Below, one piece after another: positions 16,682-24,770 of a DNA stretch of 43,865 bases (position 1 is its first letter; every line of letters begins with the position of its first letter). Under the pieces are notes generated by a model that saw only the letters and a list, made by a program, of their open reading frames with translations, had not been told where the DNA came from and searched no databases. The DNA comes from Paratractidigestivibacter sp963605405 (lineage in GTDB: Bacteria > Actinomycetota > Coriobacteriia > Coriobacteriales > Atopobiaceae). A program made the position numbers and the translations under genes. The DNA lies in assembly GCA_963605405.1 (NCBI GenBank), contig CAVCUP010000023.1:1-43865 (forward strand). The letters are read 5' to 3'.

Positions 16682-16718
16682 GAGAGGCTTCCGTTCGTCG
16701 GGAGCCTCTCTCGCTTTT
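16682..16718 (+). terminator. Intrinsic terminator after the L,D-transpeptidase gene
   Basis: An 11-bp stem (GAGAGGCTTCC / GGGAGCCTCTC, one G-T pair) with a 7-nt loop is followed by TCGCTTTT. It lies 22 bases after the stop codon. A TATACT -10-like hexamer at 16754-16759 downstream may serve the next gene. Confidence 0.8.
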
Positions 16719-16797
16719 GTCGAATAGCGGGCGACGGCGACTGGCCTCTCTCCTATACTCGATACACATTTGCTTTCATACAAGAAAGGCGCACCCA

Positions 16798-17985
16798 ATG
16801 GTAGACAACACCATGGAAGCCCTGCTCAAGGCAGGCTTCGCCCGCAAGATGGCCAACCAGTACCTCGGCAACCTCGAGCGTGAGCGCAAGAGCAACGCCG
16901 AGGCGCAGTTCATCGACCCCGAGCTCCTCGAGTGGGCCCACGCCAACGGCTTCTACGGCGAGACGGCCGTGGCCCTGCAGCTCAATGACCAGAACAAGGG
17001 CGACTATCTCTCCGACTACGACTACTGTCGCGTCTGGCCGCTCAACGACTGGGAGCGCTTCTGGATCAACGACAAGCTGACCTTCGCCTACATGTTCGCG
17101 GGCACCGAGTTCGAGAAGTACATCCCGGAGAGCTACTACTACGTCGACTCCACCCGCATTCTTCCCCTGATCAACAGCCACATGGACAAGTCCCTCGACG
17201 GCTTCATCGCGCTGCTCAAGGAGAAGGGCGAGTTCGCCTGCAAGCCCTGCAACGGCGGCTGGGGCATGGGTTTCAACAAGCTCGCGTACGCCGACGGCAC
17301 CTTCTATGTGGGCAACGAGGAGGCGAGCGAGGCCGAGGTCCGCGACTTCGTGACCACCAACCGCAACTATCTCTACACCGAGTTCTTCCACCCTGCCGAG
17401 GAGTGGGCGCGCATCAACCCCGTTATCCACACGCTGCGTATCCTCATGCTCAACGAGGACGGCGTGAGCCCGACCACCGTCGCCTCTTACTTCCGCTTCG
17501 CCGTCTCCGACGACTCCGGGCACACCAAGAATGACGACAGCAAGAGCAACTTCAACCTTCCCCGCGAGCCCGGCCTGCGCCTCTTCAACGTTCCGTTCGA
17601 CCCCAAGACGGGCACCTACGGCGTGAGCACCGGCAAGCCCTCGATCCTTCTCAGCTACAACGCCGGGCGCAAGGACACCGATACCCACCCGGACAGCGGC
17701 ACCTACGTCGACGGAAAGATCGAGAACTGGCCCGAGCTCGAGGAGATGCTCAAGCAGATGGCGATTCGCCTGGCCCCCGTCGAGTGGCTCGGCTATGACC
17801 TCTGCATGACGGACAAGGGTCCCAAGCTCATGGAGATCAACTCCCACTCCGGCTGCACCTACCTGCAGATGTTCACCCCGTACCGCAAGCATGAGGTCCT
17901 CGCCCCGTACTTCGAGAAGAAGCTCGCGGCGATCGACGCGCTCGACGAGGACGCGATCAAGGCCCGTAACGGCATTCCGCGCTAA
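16798..17985 (+). CDS. Sugar-transfer-associated ATP-grasp protein
   Basis: The 395-residue cytoplasmic protein resembles the ATP-grasp family associated with sugar transfer. FACKPCNGGWGMGFNKL near residues 140-156 is the nucleotide-binding strand and glycine loop, and PKLMEINSHSGCTYLQ near 342-357 holds the metal-binding Glu and Asn. ATP-grasp enzymes join a carboxylate, through an acyl phosphate, to an amine or similar nucleophile; family members occur in exopolysaccharide loci but their substrates are not well defined. The ATG at 16798 follows AAGAAAGG; an upstream in-frame start would overlap the preceding terminator. The codons are strongly G/C-ending, unlike the transferases upstream. 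A tailoring role on the glycan is inference. Confidence 0.8.
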   Translation: MVDNTMEALLKAGFARKMANQYLGNLERERKSNAEAQFIDPELLEWAHANGFYGETAVALQLNDQNKGDYLSDYDYCRVWPLNDWERFWINDKLTFAYMFAGTEFEKYIPESYYYVDSTRILPLINSHMDKSLDGFIALLKEKGEFACKPCNGGWGMGFNKLAYADGTFYVGNEEASEAEVRDFVTTNRNYLYTEFFHPAEEWARINPVIHTLRILMLNEDGVSPTTVASYFRFAVSDDSGHTKNDDSKSNFNLPREPGLRLFNVPFDPKTGTYGVSTGKPSILLSYNAGRKDTDTHPDSGTYVDGKIENWPELEEMLKQMAIRLAPVEWLGYDLCMTDKGPKLMEINSHSGCTYLQMFTPYRKHEVLAPYFEKKLAAIDALDEDAIKARNGIPR

Positions 17986-18008
17986 AGCCCCTCTTGACGC
18001 AAATAAGA

Positions 18009-18043
18009 CGGCGCCCGCTGGGAGTTGCTTCCAGCGGGCGCCG
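18009..18043. terminator. Bidirectional terminator between convergent genes
   Basis: A perfect 13-bp stem (CGGCGCCCGCTGG / CCAGCGGGCGCCG) with a 9-nt loop lies between the plus-strand ATP-grasp gene and the minus-strand LRR protein gene. ATTCTGTT follows on the plus strand and TCTTATTT on the minus strand, so it can stop transcription both ways. Confidence 0.85.
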
Positions 18044-18063
18044 ATTCTGTTAAAGGCGGGGCT

Positions 18064-19449
18064 TTAGCCTCTACCGGTAATGGAATCGAACCAGGCTAAG
18101 CGATTCCATTCGGGGACGTATGCCAGGCCGTGAGCCATGGCTCCGGTTATGGGGTCGAAGTAATACCAGGAATCATCGTGGCGATGAAGGCCCTTGACCA
18201 TCTTACCGGTGTCAAGGTCGTAGCGGACCCACTTGCCTCCGTTTGATCTCACGTAGGTATCTCCGTGGTACATGATACCGGTGATTTCGTCGTAGTAATA
18301 CCAGCCGGTGTGGTCGGCATCAAAGTCCAGGTATGTTTCTCCTTTGGCCATTTCTCCGGTGATTTCGTCAAAGTAGTACCAGTTGCCGTCCTGAAAATCC
18401 TCGCCCTTTACCATGCGGCGTTCGTTATCGAAGCGGACCCACTTGCCGCCGTTCTCTCGGTGAGCCTCGTCCTTGGGTATAAAGACGTCCTTGCCGCATG
18501 CGATGATTCCGCCGTCGTCGGCCCAATACCAGGCGTCGGAGTCGGGGTCGTAGAACGCGTGGTTCTCAGCCATAATGCCGTCTTCGAACCATCGCTCTTC
18601 CTCCACGCCATCGATCGTCTCGGTAGACCAGCCGTTGACCGCATACAAAATCGGCTCGGTTGCGGATTGCTGAGTGGCCATCATCTGCTGATTGTCTTCC
18701 ATGCGTGTCTTGTCGCCGTCTGTGTAGGCGTACCACTTGGATGTTCTGGGCAAGGCGAAGTTCTCATTAAGAAATCTAAAATCCGCGCCGAGCGTGAGTT
18801 TGGTGAGGCGAAGGCAATCCCAGAAGAGAAAGTCCATGTTGGCGACATTGGAAGTATCGAAGGCCGAGAGATCGAGCTCCCTAAGCTCGATGCATCGTAA
18901 GAACATGGCCCCCATGAGCTGAAGCTTGCTTGTGTCTATCCCAGAGAGATTCAGACGTTTGAGGGAAAGACAGTAATTGAACATTCCGGACATGTCCGTG
19001 ACGTTCGACGTGTTCAAGGAGGAAAGGTCCAGCTCCTCCAGGCTTGTGCACCCCGAGAACATGCCGCCCATGTCGTCGACCTCCGAGGTGTCGAGATTCT
19101 CAAGGCCCTCGAGGGACGCGAGCGAGCTGCAGCCGGAAAACATCTGATAGCAGGTCGCTGCTTTAGAGCCGGGGAGGATGGCCACCCGTTCTATTTGCTT
19201 CGCATAGCTGGACCATGGCGGGAACGACCCGTTGTCCGAAAAGGGCCCCCATTCCGGAAGCGAGCCGTCGATGATCAGCAGACCATCCTCGATCCTCCAG
19301 CCCTCGCTCGACTCCCTTGAGATGCCGTTGCTTGATGTGGGAACGACGGCGGTGCCTGTTGCGTACGTCGGGGATGGGCAGGCGAGAGACAGCGCGAGGG
19401 CGGCCGCGAAGGAAGCTGCCGTCAATGCGCCTGTACGTGGATTCGTCAT
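18064..19449 (-). CDS. BspA-like leucine-rich-repeat surface protein with wall-binding repeats
   Basis: This secreted 461-residue protein has a signal peptide (ASFAAALALSLACPSPTYA), then DUF285/BspA-type leucine-rich repeats at about residues 100-230 with the pattern LDTSEVDDMGGMFSGC and LNTSNVTDMSGMFNYC, then about 165 residues of the shared aromatic module at the C terminus. BspA-type repeats often mediate adhesion to host proteins or other bacteria. It has no catalytic domain, so it is probably a displayed adhesin held by the module. It is transcribed opposite to most neighbours and ends at a shared bidirectional terminator. The host ligand is unknown. Confidence 0.87.
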   Translation of the reverse strand: MTNPRTGALTAASFAAALALSLACPSPTYATGTAVVPTSSNGISRESSEGWRIEDGLLIIDGSLPEWGPFSDNGSFPPWSSYAKQIERVAILPGSKAATCYQMFSGCSSLASLEGLENLDTSEVDDMGGMFSGCTSLEELDLSSLNTSNVTDMSGMFNYCLSLKRLNLSGIDTSKLQLMGAMFLRCIELRELDLSAFDTSNVANMDFLFWDCLRLTKLTLGADFRFLNENFALPRTSKWYAYTDGDKTRMEDNQQMMATQQSATEPILYAVNGWSTETIDGVEEERWFEDGIMAENHAFYDPDSDAWYWADDGGIIACGKDVFIPKDEAHRENGGKWVRFDNERRMVKGEDFQDGNWYYFDEITGEMAKGETYLDFDADHTGWYYYDEITGIMYHGDTYVRSNGGKWVRYDLDTGKMVKGLHRHDDSWYYFDPITGAMAHGLAYVPEWNRLAWFDSITGRG

Positions 19450-19456
19450 GAGGCCT

Positions 19457-19489
19457 CCAATATTGGTTTTTACGGTTCATCTGATTATA
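19457..19489 (-). promoter_or_regulatory. Candidate promoter and palindrome for the LRR protein gene
   Basis: On the minus strand a perfect TATAAT -10 hexamer lies at 19484-19489, with no good -35. The perfect palindrome CCAATATTGG (19457-19466) sits between the likely transcription start and the GGAGG ribosome-binding site, so it could act as an operator. On the plus strand a separate GCCGGC-ATTTC-GCCGGC hairpin lies at 19516-19532. Confidence 0.45.
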
Positions 19490-19600
19490 TTCGATGGAGG
19501 CCATACGTTATGTAAGCCGGCATTTCGCCGGCGCATTATCCGCTGCGTTGCTGTGGGTTAAACTAAGGGCTTATTGACTGGCGGCAAGGAGAATTCACTT

Positions 19601-20824
19601 ATGGCGGAAGCAGAGAAAACCCTATTGCTTCTCGGCGGGTCAAAGCAACAGGTTGTTGCTGTCGAGACCGCAAAGCGACTTGGATATAGAACCGTGCTCT
19701 GCGATTACCTGCCGGATAACCCCGGGCAGTTCGTTGCGGATGTGTTTTACCAGGAGAGCACAACCGATAGCGAGAAGATGCTCGAGATCGCTCGCCGCGA
19801 GAACGTGTCGGGCGTTTTGGCTTATTCCTCGGACCCTGCCGCGCCGACGGCTGCTTATGTGGCCGAGGCGCTGGGCCTCCCCACGAATCCCTTGGCTTCC
19901 GTGAAGATCCTGAGCGAGAAGCACCTGTTCAGGAAGTTCTTATCCGAGCACGGCTTTCCGTGCCCGAAATCGGTGTCTGTGGAGGCCGACTCGCCTGTTC
20001 AGGACTTGCTGAAGATCGCTTCGACTATGAGGTCCCCGTGGGTGCTGAAGCCCACCGATTCTTCGGGGTCTAAGGGAATCAGCGTCCTGTCGGATTTGGA
20101 TCCGGAGACATTCGGGCGTGCGCTTGATCATGCCCGTGATTTCTCCCGAAACGGGACGCTTGTTCTCGAGGAGTACATCGAGTCGGTCTTTCCCAGGGTT
20201 ATCGGCGGAGACGTGTTCGTTGCCGACGGCGTCGTGAGATTCTGGGGGCTTATGAGCTGTCTGCGCGACGACGAGCTGGGCGGCCTTGTGCCGGTGGGGG
20301 AGCGCAACCCCTCCGGTCTGAGCGATGTGCAGATCGCGCGTTGTAAGGAAGCCGTTCAGGGGCTTGTTTCCGCTCTCGATATTCGCTTCGGCGAGCTCAA
20401 TGTGGAGATTATCATCGGCAGGGACGACGCCCCGTATTTCCTGGAGCTCGGGGCGCGAGCCGGCGGGAACATGATTCCTGTTCAGCTCTCGGATATTTCC
20501 GGCATTGACCTCGTTGAGGCGAATGTGCGTTTTGCGGCCGGGGACACCTCGATGGATGTGAGTTTCGAGGGCAATGATGCGCCTTTTGCCACGTTTGTGC
20601 TTCATGCCGGTGTTGAAGGCGTCTTTGAGGGCGTCGAATACGCCGAGGCGATTCGCCCATGCCTTTATCGTGAGGTGATGTATGTCGAGCCCGGCGATAA
20701 GGTATCGCCATTTGATGGGGCAAACAAAGCCTTGGGCCTGGTGTTTTTGCGATTTGACTCCGTTCCGCAAATGGAGAGTATGCTTGCCTGCGCAAATAGC
20801 CTCATCAGGCCGGTTGTTTCTTAA
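19601..20824 (+). CDS. ATP-grasp ligase (carbamoyl-phosphate-synthase-like fold)
   Basis: The 407-residue protein has a full ATP-grasp layout. It starts with a Rossmann-like preATP-grasp domain (TLLLLGGSKQQVVAVETAK), followed by WVLKPTDSSGSKGI near residue 145 as the phosphate loop, LVLEEYIES for adenine contact, and APYFLELGARAGGNMIP near residue 280 with the metal-binding Glu. Relatives include PurK-like and dipeptide- or amino-acid-ligating enzymes. Its substrate is not evident. The ATG at 19601 has AAGGAG 9 bases upstream, better than a TTG at 19574. It precedes a GT-C-like gene by 58 bases with no terminator, implying co-transcription and a job in glycan or lipid-carrier modification. 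Confidence 0.85.
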   Translation: MAEAEKTLLLLGGSKQQVVAVETAKRLGYRTVLCDYLPDNPGQFVADVFYQESTTDSEKMLEIARRENVSGVLAYSSDPAAPTAAYVAEALGLPTNPLASVKILSEKHLFRKFLSEHGFPCPKSVSVEADSPVQDLLKIASTMRSPWVLKPTDSSGSKGISVLSDLDPETFGRALDHARDFSRNGTLVLEEYIESVFPRVIGGDVFVADGVVRFWGLMSCLRDDELGGLVPVGERNPSGLSDVQIARCKEAVQGLVSALDIRFGELNVEIIIGRDDAPYFLELGARAGGNMIPVQLSDISGIDLVEANVRFAAGDTSMDVSFEGNDAPFATFVLHAGVEGVFEGVEYAEAIRPCLYREVMYVEPGDKVSPFDGANKALGLVFLRFDSVPQMESMLACANSLIRPVVS

Positions 20825-20882
20825 ATTTGGGTCTGTCGTTTTTGCCGTGCTGTCTATTTTGAGTTTGGGTGGGGTTGTTTAG

Positions 20883-22517
20883 GTGCTGGAACTTGATGCC
20901 GAGAAGCACATCAATTCAAAGGTCGCTACGTGCTTGGCGGGCATGCTGTATGTTGTCGTGGGATTGTTCTTGGCGATACTCGTTGCCGTGGCCGTTTTCT
21001 CGACGGCGGCTTATTTTCAAGTAGACGGAGAGGTTCCCACGGTCGTGACCTTGCTCTCCGAGGGCTCGGTTCTTCCCCTGGCGGGCCTCGCTTGCGGAGT
21101 TGCCGTTCTCTTGCTCATGGTGATTGCGGCTCAGTTTTCGCGTCGAGTCCCCAAGAAGGTCGCGGTCGCCATTGTCCTGGCCGTGACCACCGCCCTCGGG
21201 TTGTGGTGGGTGCTGATTCAGGATATCGATACCTCGAGGTTCGGGGATTCTTTTCGGCTGCTCTCATATGCAAAAGACGCTGCAGGCGGAGACTGGGGGT
21301 CGTTCACCGGCTCGGCTGCCGTTACTGCTGTTTCCCAACTTCCTGACGACGCTCACCTTTACTTTATGGAGTATCCCTTCCAGGCGGGCATCTTCTGGTA
21401 TTTCTACGCCTTCTATCGGCTGTTCGGCGAATATGCGGTTAAGGCGCTGCTCGTTGTGAATGTTTTGGCCGACGAGGTGGTTGTTGCCGTCATCTTGGGC
21501 ATTGCCGACCTGTTCGATCCTGAGGACCGTTGCCCGTTTGTTGTGTGCGTCGTGGCGACGGCCCTTTGCCTTCCGTTGCATTTTTCTGCTGCGTTCCCTT
21601 ATGGGAACAACGTGGGCTTCTGCTTCGGGTCGCTTTTTATTTACCTGCAGTGCAGGGCGATTTGTGCAAACAGCATGAAGCCGAGGCTTCTCTTTATAGG
21701 CGCGTCCTTCGTTCCCCTTGCGCTGACCCTGGCGGTTAAGTCGACGTTCATCTTGTTCGCCATCGCCTCGGTTATTTGCTGGCTTATACATTCGGTCAAG
21801 GCAAGAAGCCCTTGGACGGTTCTTGCGGCTGTTGCCGTGCTGCTGGTTTCCAACTCGTTGTCCTCCGCTCCGGTCCATGCGCTGGAAAGCAAGGCCGGTT
21901 ACTCCTTTGGCGACGGAATGCCGAAGACTTCATGGCTGATGCTCGGCTCAAATAGAAGCGCCTCTACCGGGGCCGCCGGCTGGTGGGATACCCAGGCGAT
22001 CGAGGTCTTCCTCTCTGCGGAGGGCGACAAGGACGCCCAGGGGGCCCTCGCAATGGACGCGATCAAGTCCAACGTCTCCGAGTTCCTCGATAGCCCTGCC
22101 GGGGCCCTTTCGTTCTACTTCGAGAAGCTTTCGACTGAGTGGGCAGACCCGACATTCGAGTTCTTCGTATACGCGGGTATGAACGCGAAGGACTTCGATA
22201 CATTCTTCGATCCCTATTCCGCATTGGGGACCAATCCTCCCGCGGCTCTGTTCGCCGCGGTTCTCGACGGCGTGCAAATCAGTGTTTACGTACTCGCGCT
22301 TTCCTACGTTGCCTCATGCGTGAGGAAGAGGGATTTCTTCGGTCCTCAGCTGCTCCTGGTCGGGATTTTCTTTACCGGCTTCGGGTGCTATCTGCTTTGG
22401 GAGGCTAAGGGCATTTACCTGCTCCCGTTTTACGTGCTATTGATCCCCCTTGCGTCTCAGGGGGCCTGTTTTATGTCTGAGCTGTTTGAAAAGAGGTTGG
22501 GTATTGAGCGTTCGTAA
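20883..22517 (+). CDS. Polytopic membrane protein, GT-C glycosyltransferase-like
   Basis: The 544-residue protein has about ten hydrophobic segments, including residues 15-40, 55-80, 95-115, several between 165 and 330, and 460-530. The first large loop, about residues 118-165, contains IDTSRFGDSFRLLSYAKDA and MEYPFQAG, where GT-C enzymes place acidic catalytic residues. No named family can be assigned safely. It probably acts at the outer face of the membrane with polyprenyl-linked sugars, either as transferase or polymerase; this is inference. Start: GTG at 20883. Its last 14 bases overlap the start of the lysozyme gene, which suggests translational coupling. Confidence 0.7.
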   Translation: MLELDAEKHINSKVATCLAGMLYVVVGLFLAILVAVAVFSTAAYFQVDGEVPTVVTLLSEGSVLPLAGLACGVAVLLLMVIAAQFSRRVPKKVAVAIVLAVTTALGLWWVLIQDIDTSRFGDSFRLLSYAKDAAGGDWGSFTGSAAVTAVSQLPDDAHLYFMEYPFQAGIFWYFYAFYRLFGEYAVKALLVVNVLADEVVVAVILGIADLFDPEDRCPFVVCVVATALCLPLHFSAAFPYGNNVGFCFGSLFIYLQCRAICANSMKPRLLFIGASFVPLALTLAVKSTFILFAIASVICWLIHSVKARSPWTVLAAVAVLLVSNSLSSAPVHALESKAGYSFGDGMPKTSWLMLGSNRSASTGAAGWWDTQAIEVFLSAEGDKDAQGALAMDAIKSNVSEFLDSPAGALSFYFEKLSTEWADPTFEFFVYAGMNAKDFDTFFDPYSALGTNPPAALFAAVLDGVQISVYVLALSYVASCVRKRDFFGPQLLLVGIFFTGFGCYLLWEAKGIYLLPFYVLLIPLASQGACFMSELFEKRLGIERS

Positions 22518-24588
22518 CTATAGGCTGGCGCCGGTCCGTGCGTTTATCGGGGCCGCGTGCCTATCTGCGTGTTTGTTGACCCCCGGGACCGCTCTTGCTC
22601 TATCCGATCAGGCCAGTTCCTCATTGCCCGCGTTTATCGACGAGTCGATTCCCGACGACGCTCAGTTGATTTCTGCGGAAGTCGCCGTCCTGGAGGACGG
22701 GTCGCTTGTGTATGTCAAGGACGGGTCGAGCGCTTCCTCCAGCTTGCTGGGGACGCAGGACTCTCCCGCAGACCCGCTTGATATTACGGGCGGCACTCGA
22801 TTTGAGCGCATGAGCGTCGGTGAGGCTCGCGACCAGATGGTGTCTTCCGGCGCCGCTGCCCTGGGCCGTTCCATCGACAACGGTGATTACGGCGCGTATT
22901 GGGGCTGGTATTCTGGGGAGCAGGCGTTCTTCCAGTCCAACGGCACCATGTTCGCCTGTAAGGCCCGCGGCGTCATCGACGTTTCCGAGCACAACGGGGA
23001 CATCGATTGGGCCGCTGCGAAAGCCGATGGGGTCGAGGGCGCGATTATCCGCATCGGATTCAGCACGTCTCGACTCGACTATAAGGCCCAGAGGAACATC
23101 AACGAGTGCAAGAGACTCGGGATTCCTTTTGGCGTGTATCTGTATAGCTACGCGGACTCTGTGTCGGCGGCAGCCGATGAGGGCAGCTATATCGTTTGGG
23201 CGCTGAATCAGCTCGGCGTGACGGCAAACGACCTTTCTTACCCGATTTACTATGACCTCGAGGAGTGGTCATGGACCGGGCATTCGCCCGTGACCAACCC
23301 CTCCACCAACGCGGCGATGGTGGAGGCTTGCCTGAGGAGCGTCAAGTCTGCCGGATACAACAACTTTGCCGTGTACTCGTATACTTCTTGGCTCAATTAC
23401 GCCCTTAACTCTTCGTATATTCATGGCCTCACCAATTGGGTCGCTCAGTATTACGGCCGGCTTACTTATAGTGACCTGAGCTCCAACTATCGCGGCTGGC
23501 AGTACACGAGCGAGGGCTCGGTGAGCGGCGTATATGGGGACTGCGACCTAAACGCGTTCGGGTACGCCTCGTGGCCTGCAGGCGACCATGACGGCACGAG
23601 TCTGGATTCCCTGGGAGAGCGCGTTACCGACTTGACCGAGGGCGACTACACTATGTGCTCGGCGCTCGGGAATCTTTATATCGACATCTACAATTCCTCG
23701 AGCAACAACGGCGTGGGGGCCATCGTGTGGCCTGGGTCCGGCTCCGATAACCAGCTGTTCCATATTGCGCCTGCGGGCGACGGGCACTATACGATCACGA
23801 ATGTGTGCACCGGCAAGAGGCTCGACGCCTTCAACGGCCAGACCGCCAACGGCACCGACGTAATCCAGTGGGAGGCTAATTCCGGCACCAATCAGCTGTG
23901 GGACCTTTACGTAATGTCCGACGGGACCTACATGATTGCCGGGGTCGGCGCGGGTTCCCACAACAAGGTCATTGACGTGTATTTCGCGTCGACCGAGCCT
24001 GGGACCAAGCTCGAGCTCTGGGCCGCCAACGGAGGCGCTAACCAGCGGTTCGCCCTTACCCTCAAGGGCGGCACGTCCCCTGATGCCGGTGGCTATACCG
24101 GCTGGAACGAGGACCACACGCGCTGGTACGAAAACGATGAGTTTGTCTCTGAGCATGCGTTCTATGACGCTGAGTCCGATGCGTGGTACTGGGCCGACGC
24201 CGACGGAAGCATCGCCTGCGACAAGGACGTCTTTATACCCAAGGACGAATCGAAGAAGAACGCGGACGGCACGTGGGGCGATGGCAAATGGGTTCGATTC
24301 GACGCCGATTGCAAGATGGTCAAGGGCGAGGACTACCGTAATGGAGCTTGGTATTACTTTGACGAGATAACGGGGGAGATGTCTCACGGCGACGTCTATC
24401 TCCGCTCGAGCGGGGGCAAATGGGTTCGCTACGACGAAGAAACGGGCCGAATGGTCTATGGCCTCGATTACCGCTATGGTGCCTGGTATTACTTCGATCC
24501 CGTGACCGGCGCCATGGCGCATGGAGACGTTTACGTGAGCGAGTGGTCCGGCACGTATCACTTCGATGACGTCACCGGCCGAGCGTGA
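22504..24588 (+). CDS. Secreted GH25 lysozyme with ricin-type lectin and wall-binding repeats
   Basis: The 694-residue protein has four parts: a signal peptide (to about residue 32), a GH25 muramidase domain (about 155-355), a ricin-B-type beta-trefoil lectin (about 380-515, with QLWDLY and NQRFALTL strands) and the shared aromatic module (about 530-694). GH25 catalytic signs are GVIDVSEHNG with Asp159, YYDLEE with Asp251 and Glu253, and the final GDCDLNAFGY strand. It should cut between MurNAc and GlcNAc. The start is taken as TTG at 22504, after GAGGTTG and overlapping the previous stop by 14 bases, because it places the signal peptide at the N terminus. It probably shares a transcript with the ATP-grasp and GT-C genes. 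Confidence 0.9.
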   Translation: MSVRNYRLAPVRAFIGAACLSACLLTPGTALALSDQASSSLPAFIDESIPDDAQLISAEVAVLEDGSLVYVKDGSSASSSLLGTQDSPADPLDITGGTRFERMSVGEARDQMVSSGAAALGRSIDNGDYGAYWGWYSGEQAFFQSNGTMFACKARGVIDVSEHNGDIDWAAAKADGVEGAIIRIGFSTSRLDYKAQRNINECKRLGIPFGVYLYSYADSVSAAADEGSYIVWALNQLGVTANDLSYPIYYDLEEWSWTGHSPVTNPSTNAAMVEACLRSVKSAGYNNFAVYSYTSWLNYALNSSYIHGLTNWVAQYYGRLTYSDLSSNYRGWQYTSEGSVSGVYGDCDLNAFGYASWPAGDHDGTSLDSLGERVTDLTEGDYTMCSALGNLYIDIYNSSSNNGVGAIVWPGSGSDNQLFHIAPAGDGHYTITNVCTGKRLDAFNGQTANGTDVIQWEANSGTNQLWDLYVMSDGTYMIAGVGAGSHNKVIDVYFASTEPGTKLELWAANGGANQRFALTLKGGTSPDAGGYTGWNEDHTRWYENDEFVSEHAFYDAESDAWYWADADGSIACDKDVFIPKDESKKNADGTWGDGKWVRFDADCKMVKGEDYRNGAWYYFDEITGEMSHGDVYLRSSGGKWVRYDEETGRMVYGLDYRYGAWYYFDPVTGAMAHGDVYVSEWSGTYHFDDVTGRA

Positions 24589-24770
24589 ATATGATTCTGG
24601 GAAATTGATAATTTGATGCAGTGATTTAGGTTCATTCTTGCAGTTATTCGCGGTTTCGCGAGTATCCGCGGCGACCGGGTGCGCCGACTTTTCGGACGCT
24701 GTCATTAGCGAGACCCTGGTTCACCGCTTATACTCTTGAAATCTGACCTTAGCTATATTGGAGGGCATGT
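24589..24770 (+). promoter_or_regulatory. Intergenic region upstream of the galactofuranosyltransferase gene
   Basis: These 182 bases carry no gene. A TATACT -10-like hexamer at 24729-24734 without a clear -35 is the best promoter candidate, and TTGGAGG ends 5 bases before the ATG. No strong terminator for the lysozyme gene was seen; GCGGTTTCGCGAGTATCCGC near 24651-24670 can pair only imperfectly. Confidence 0.3.
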
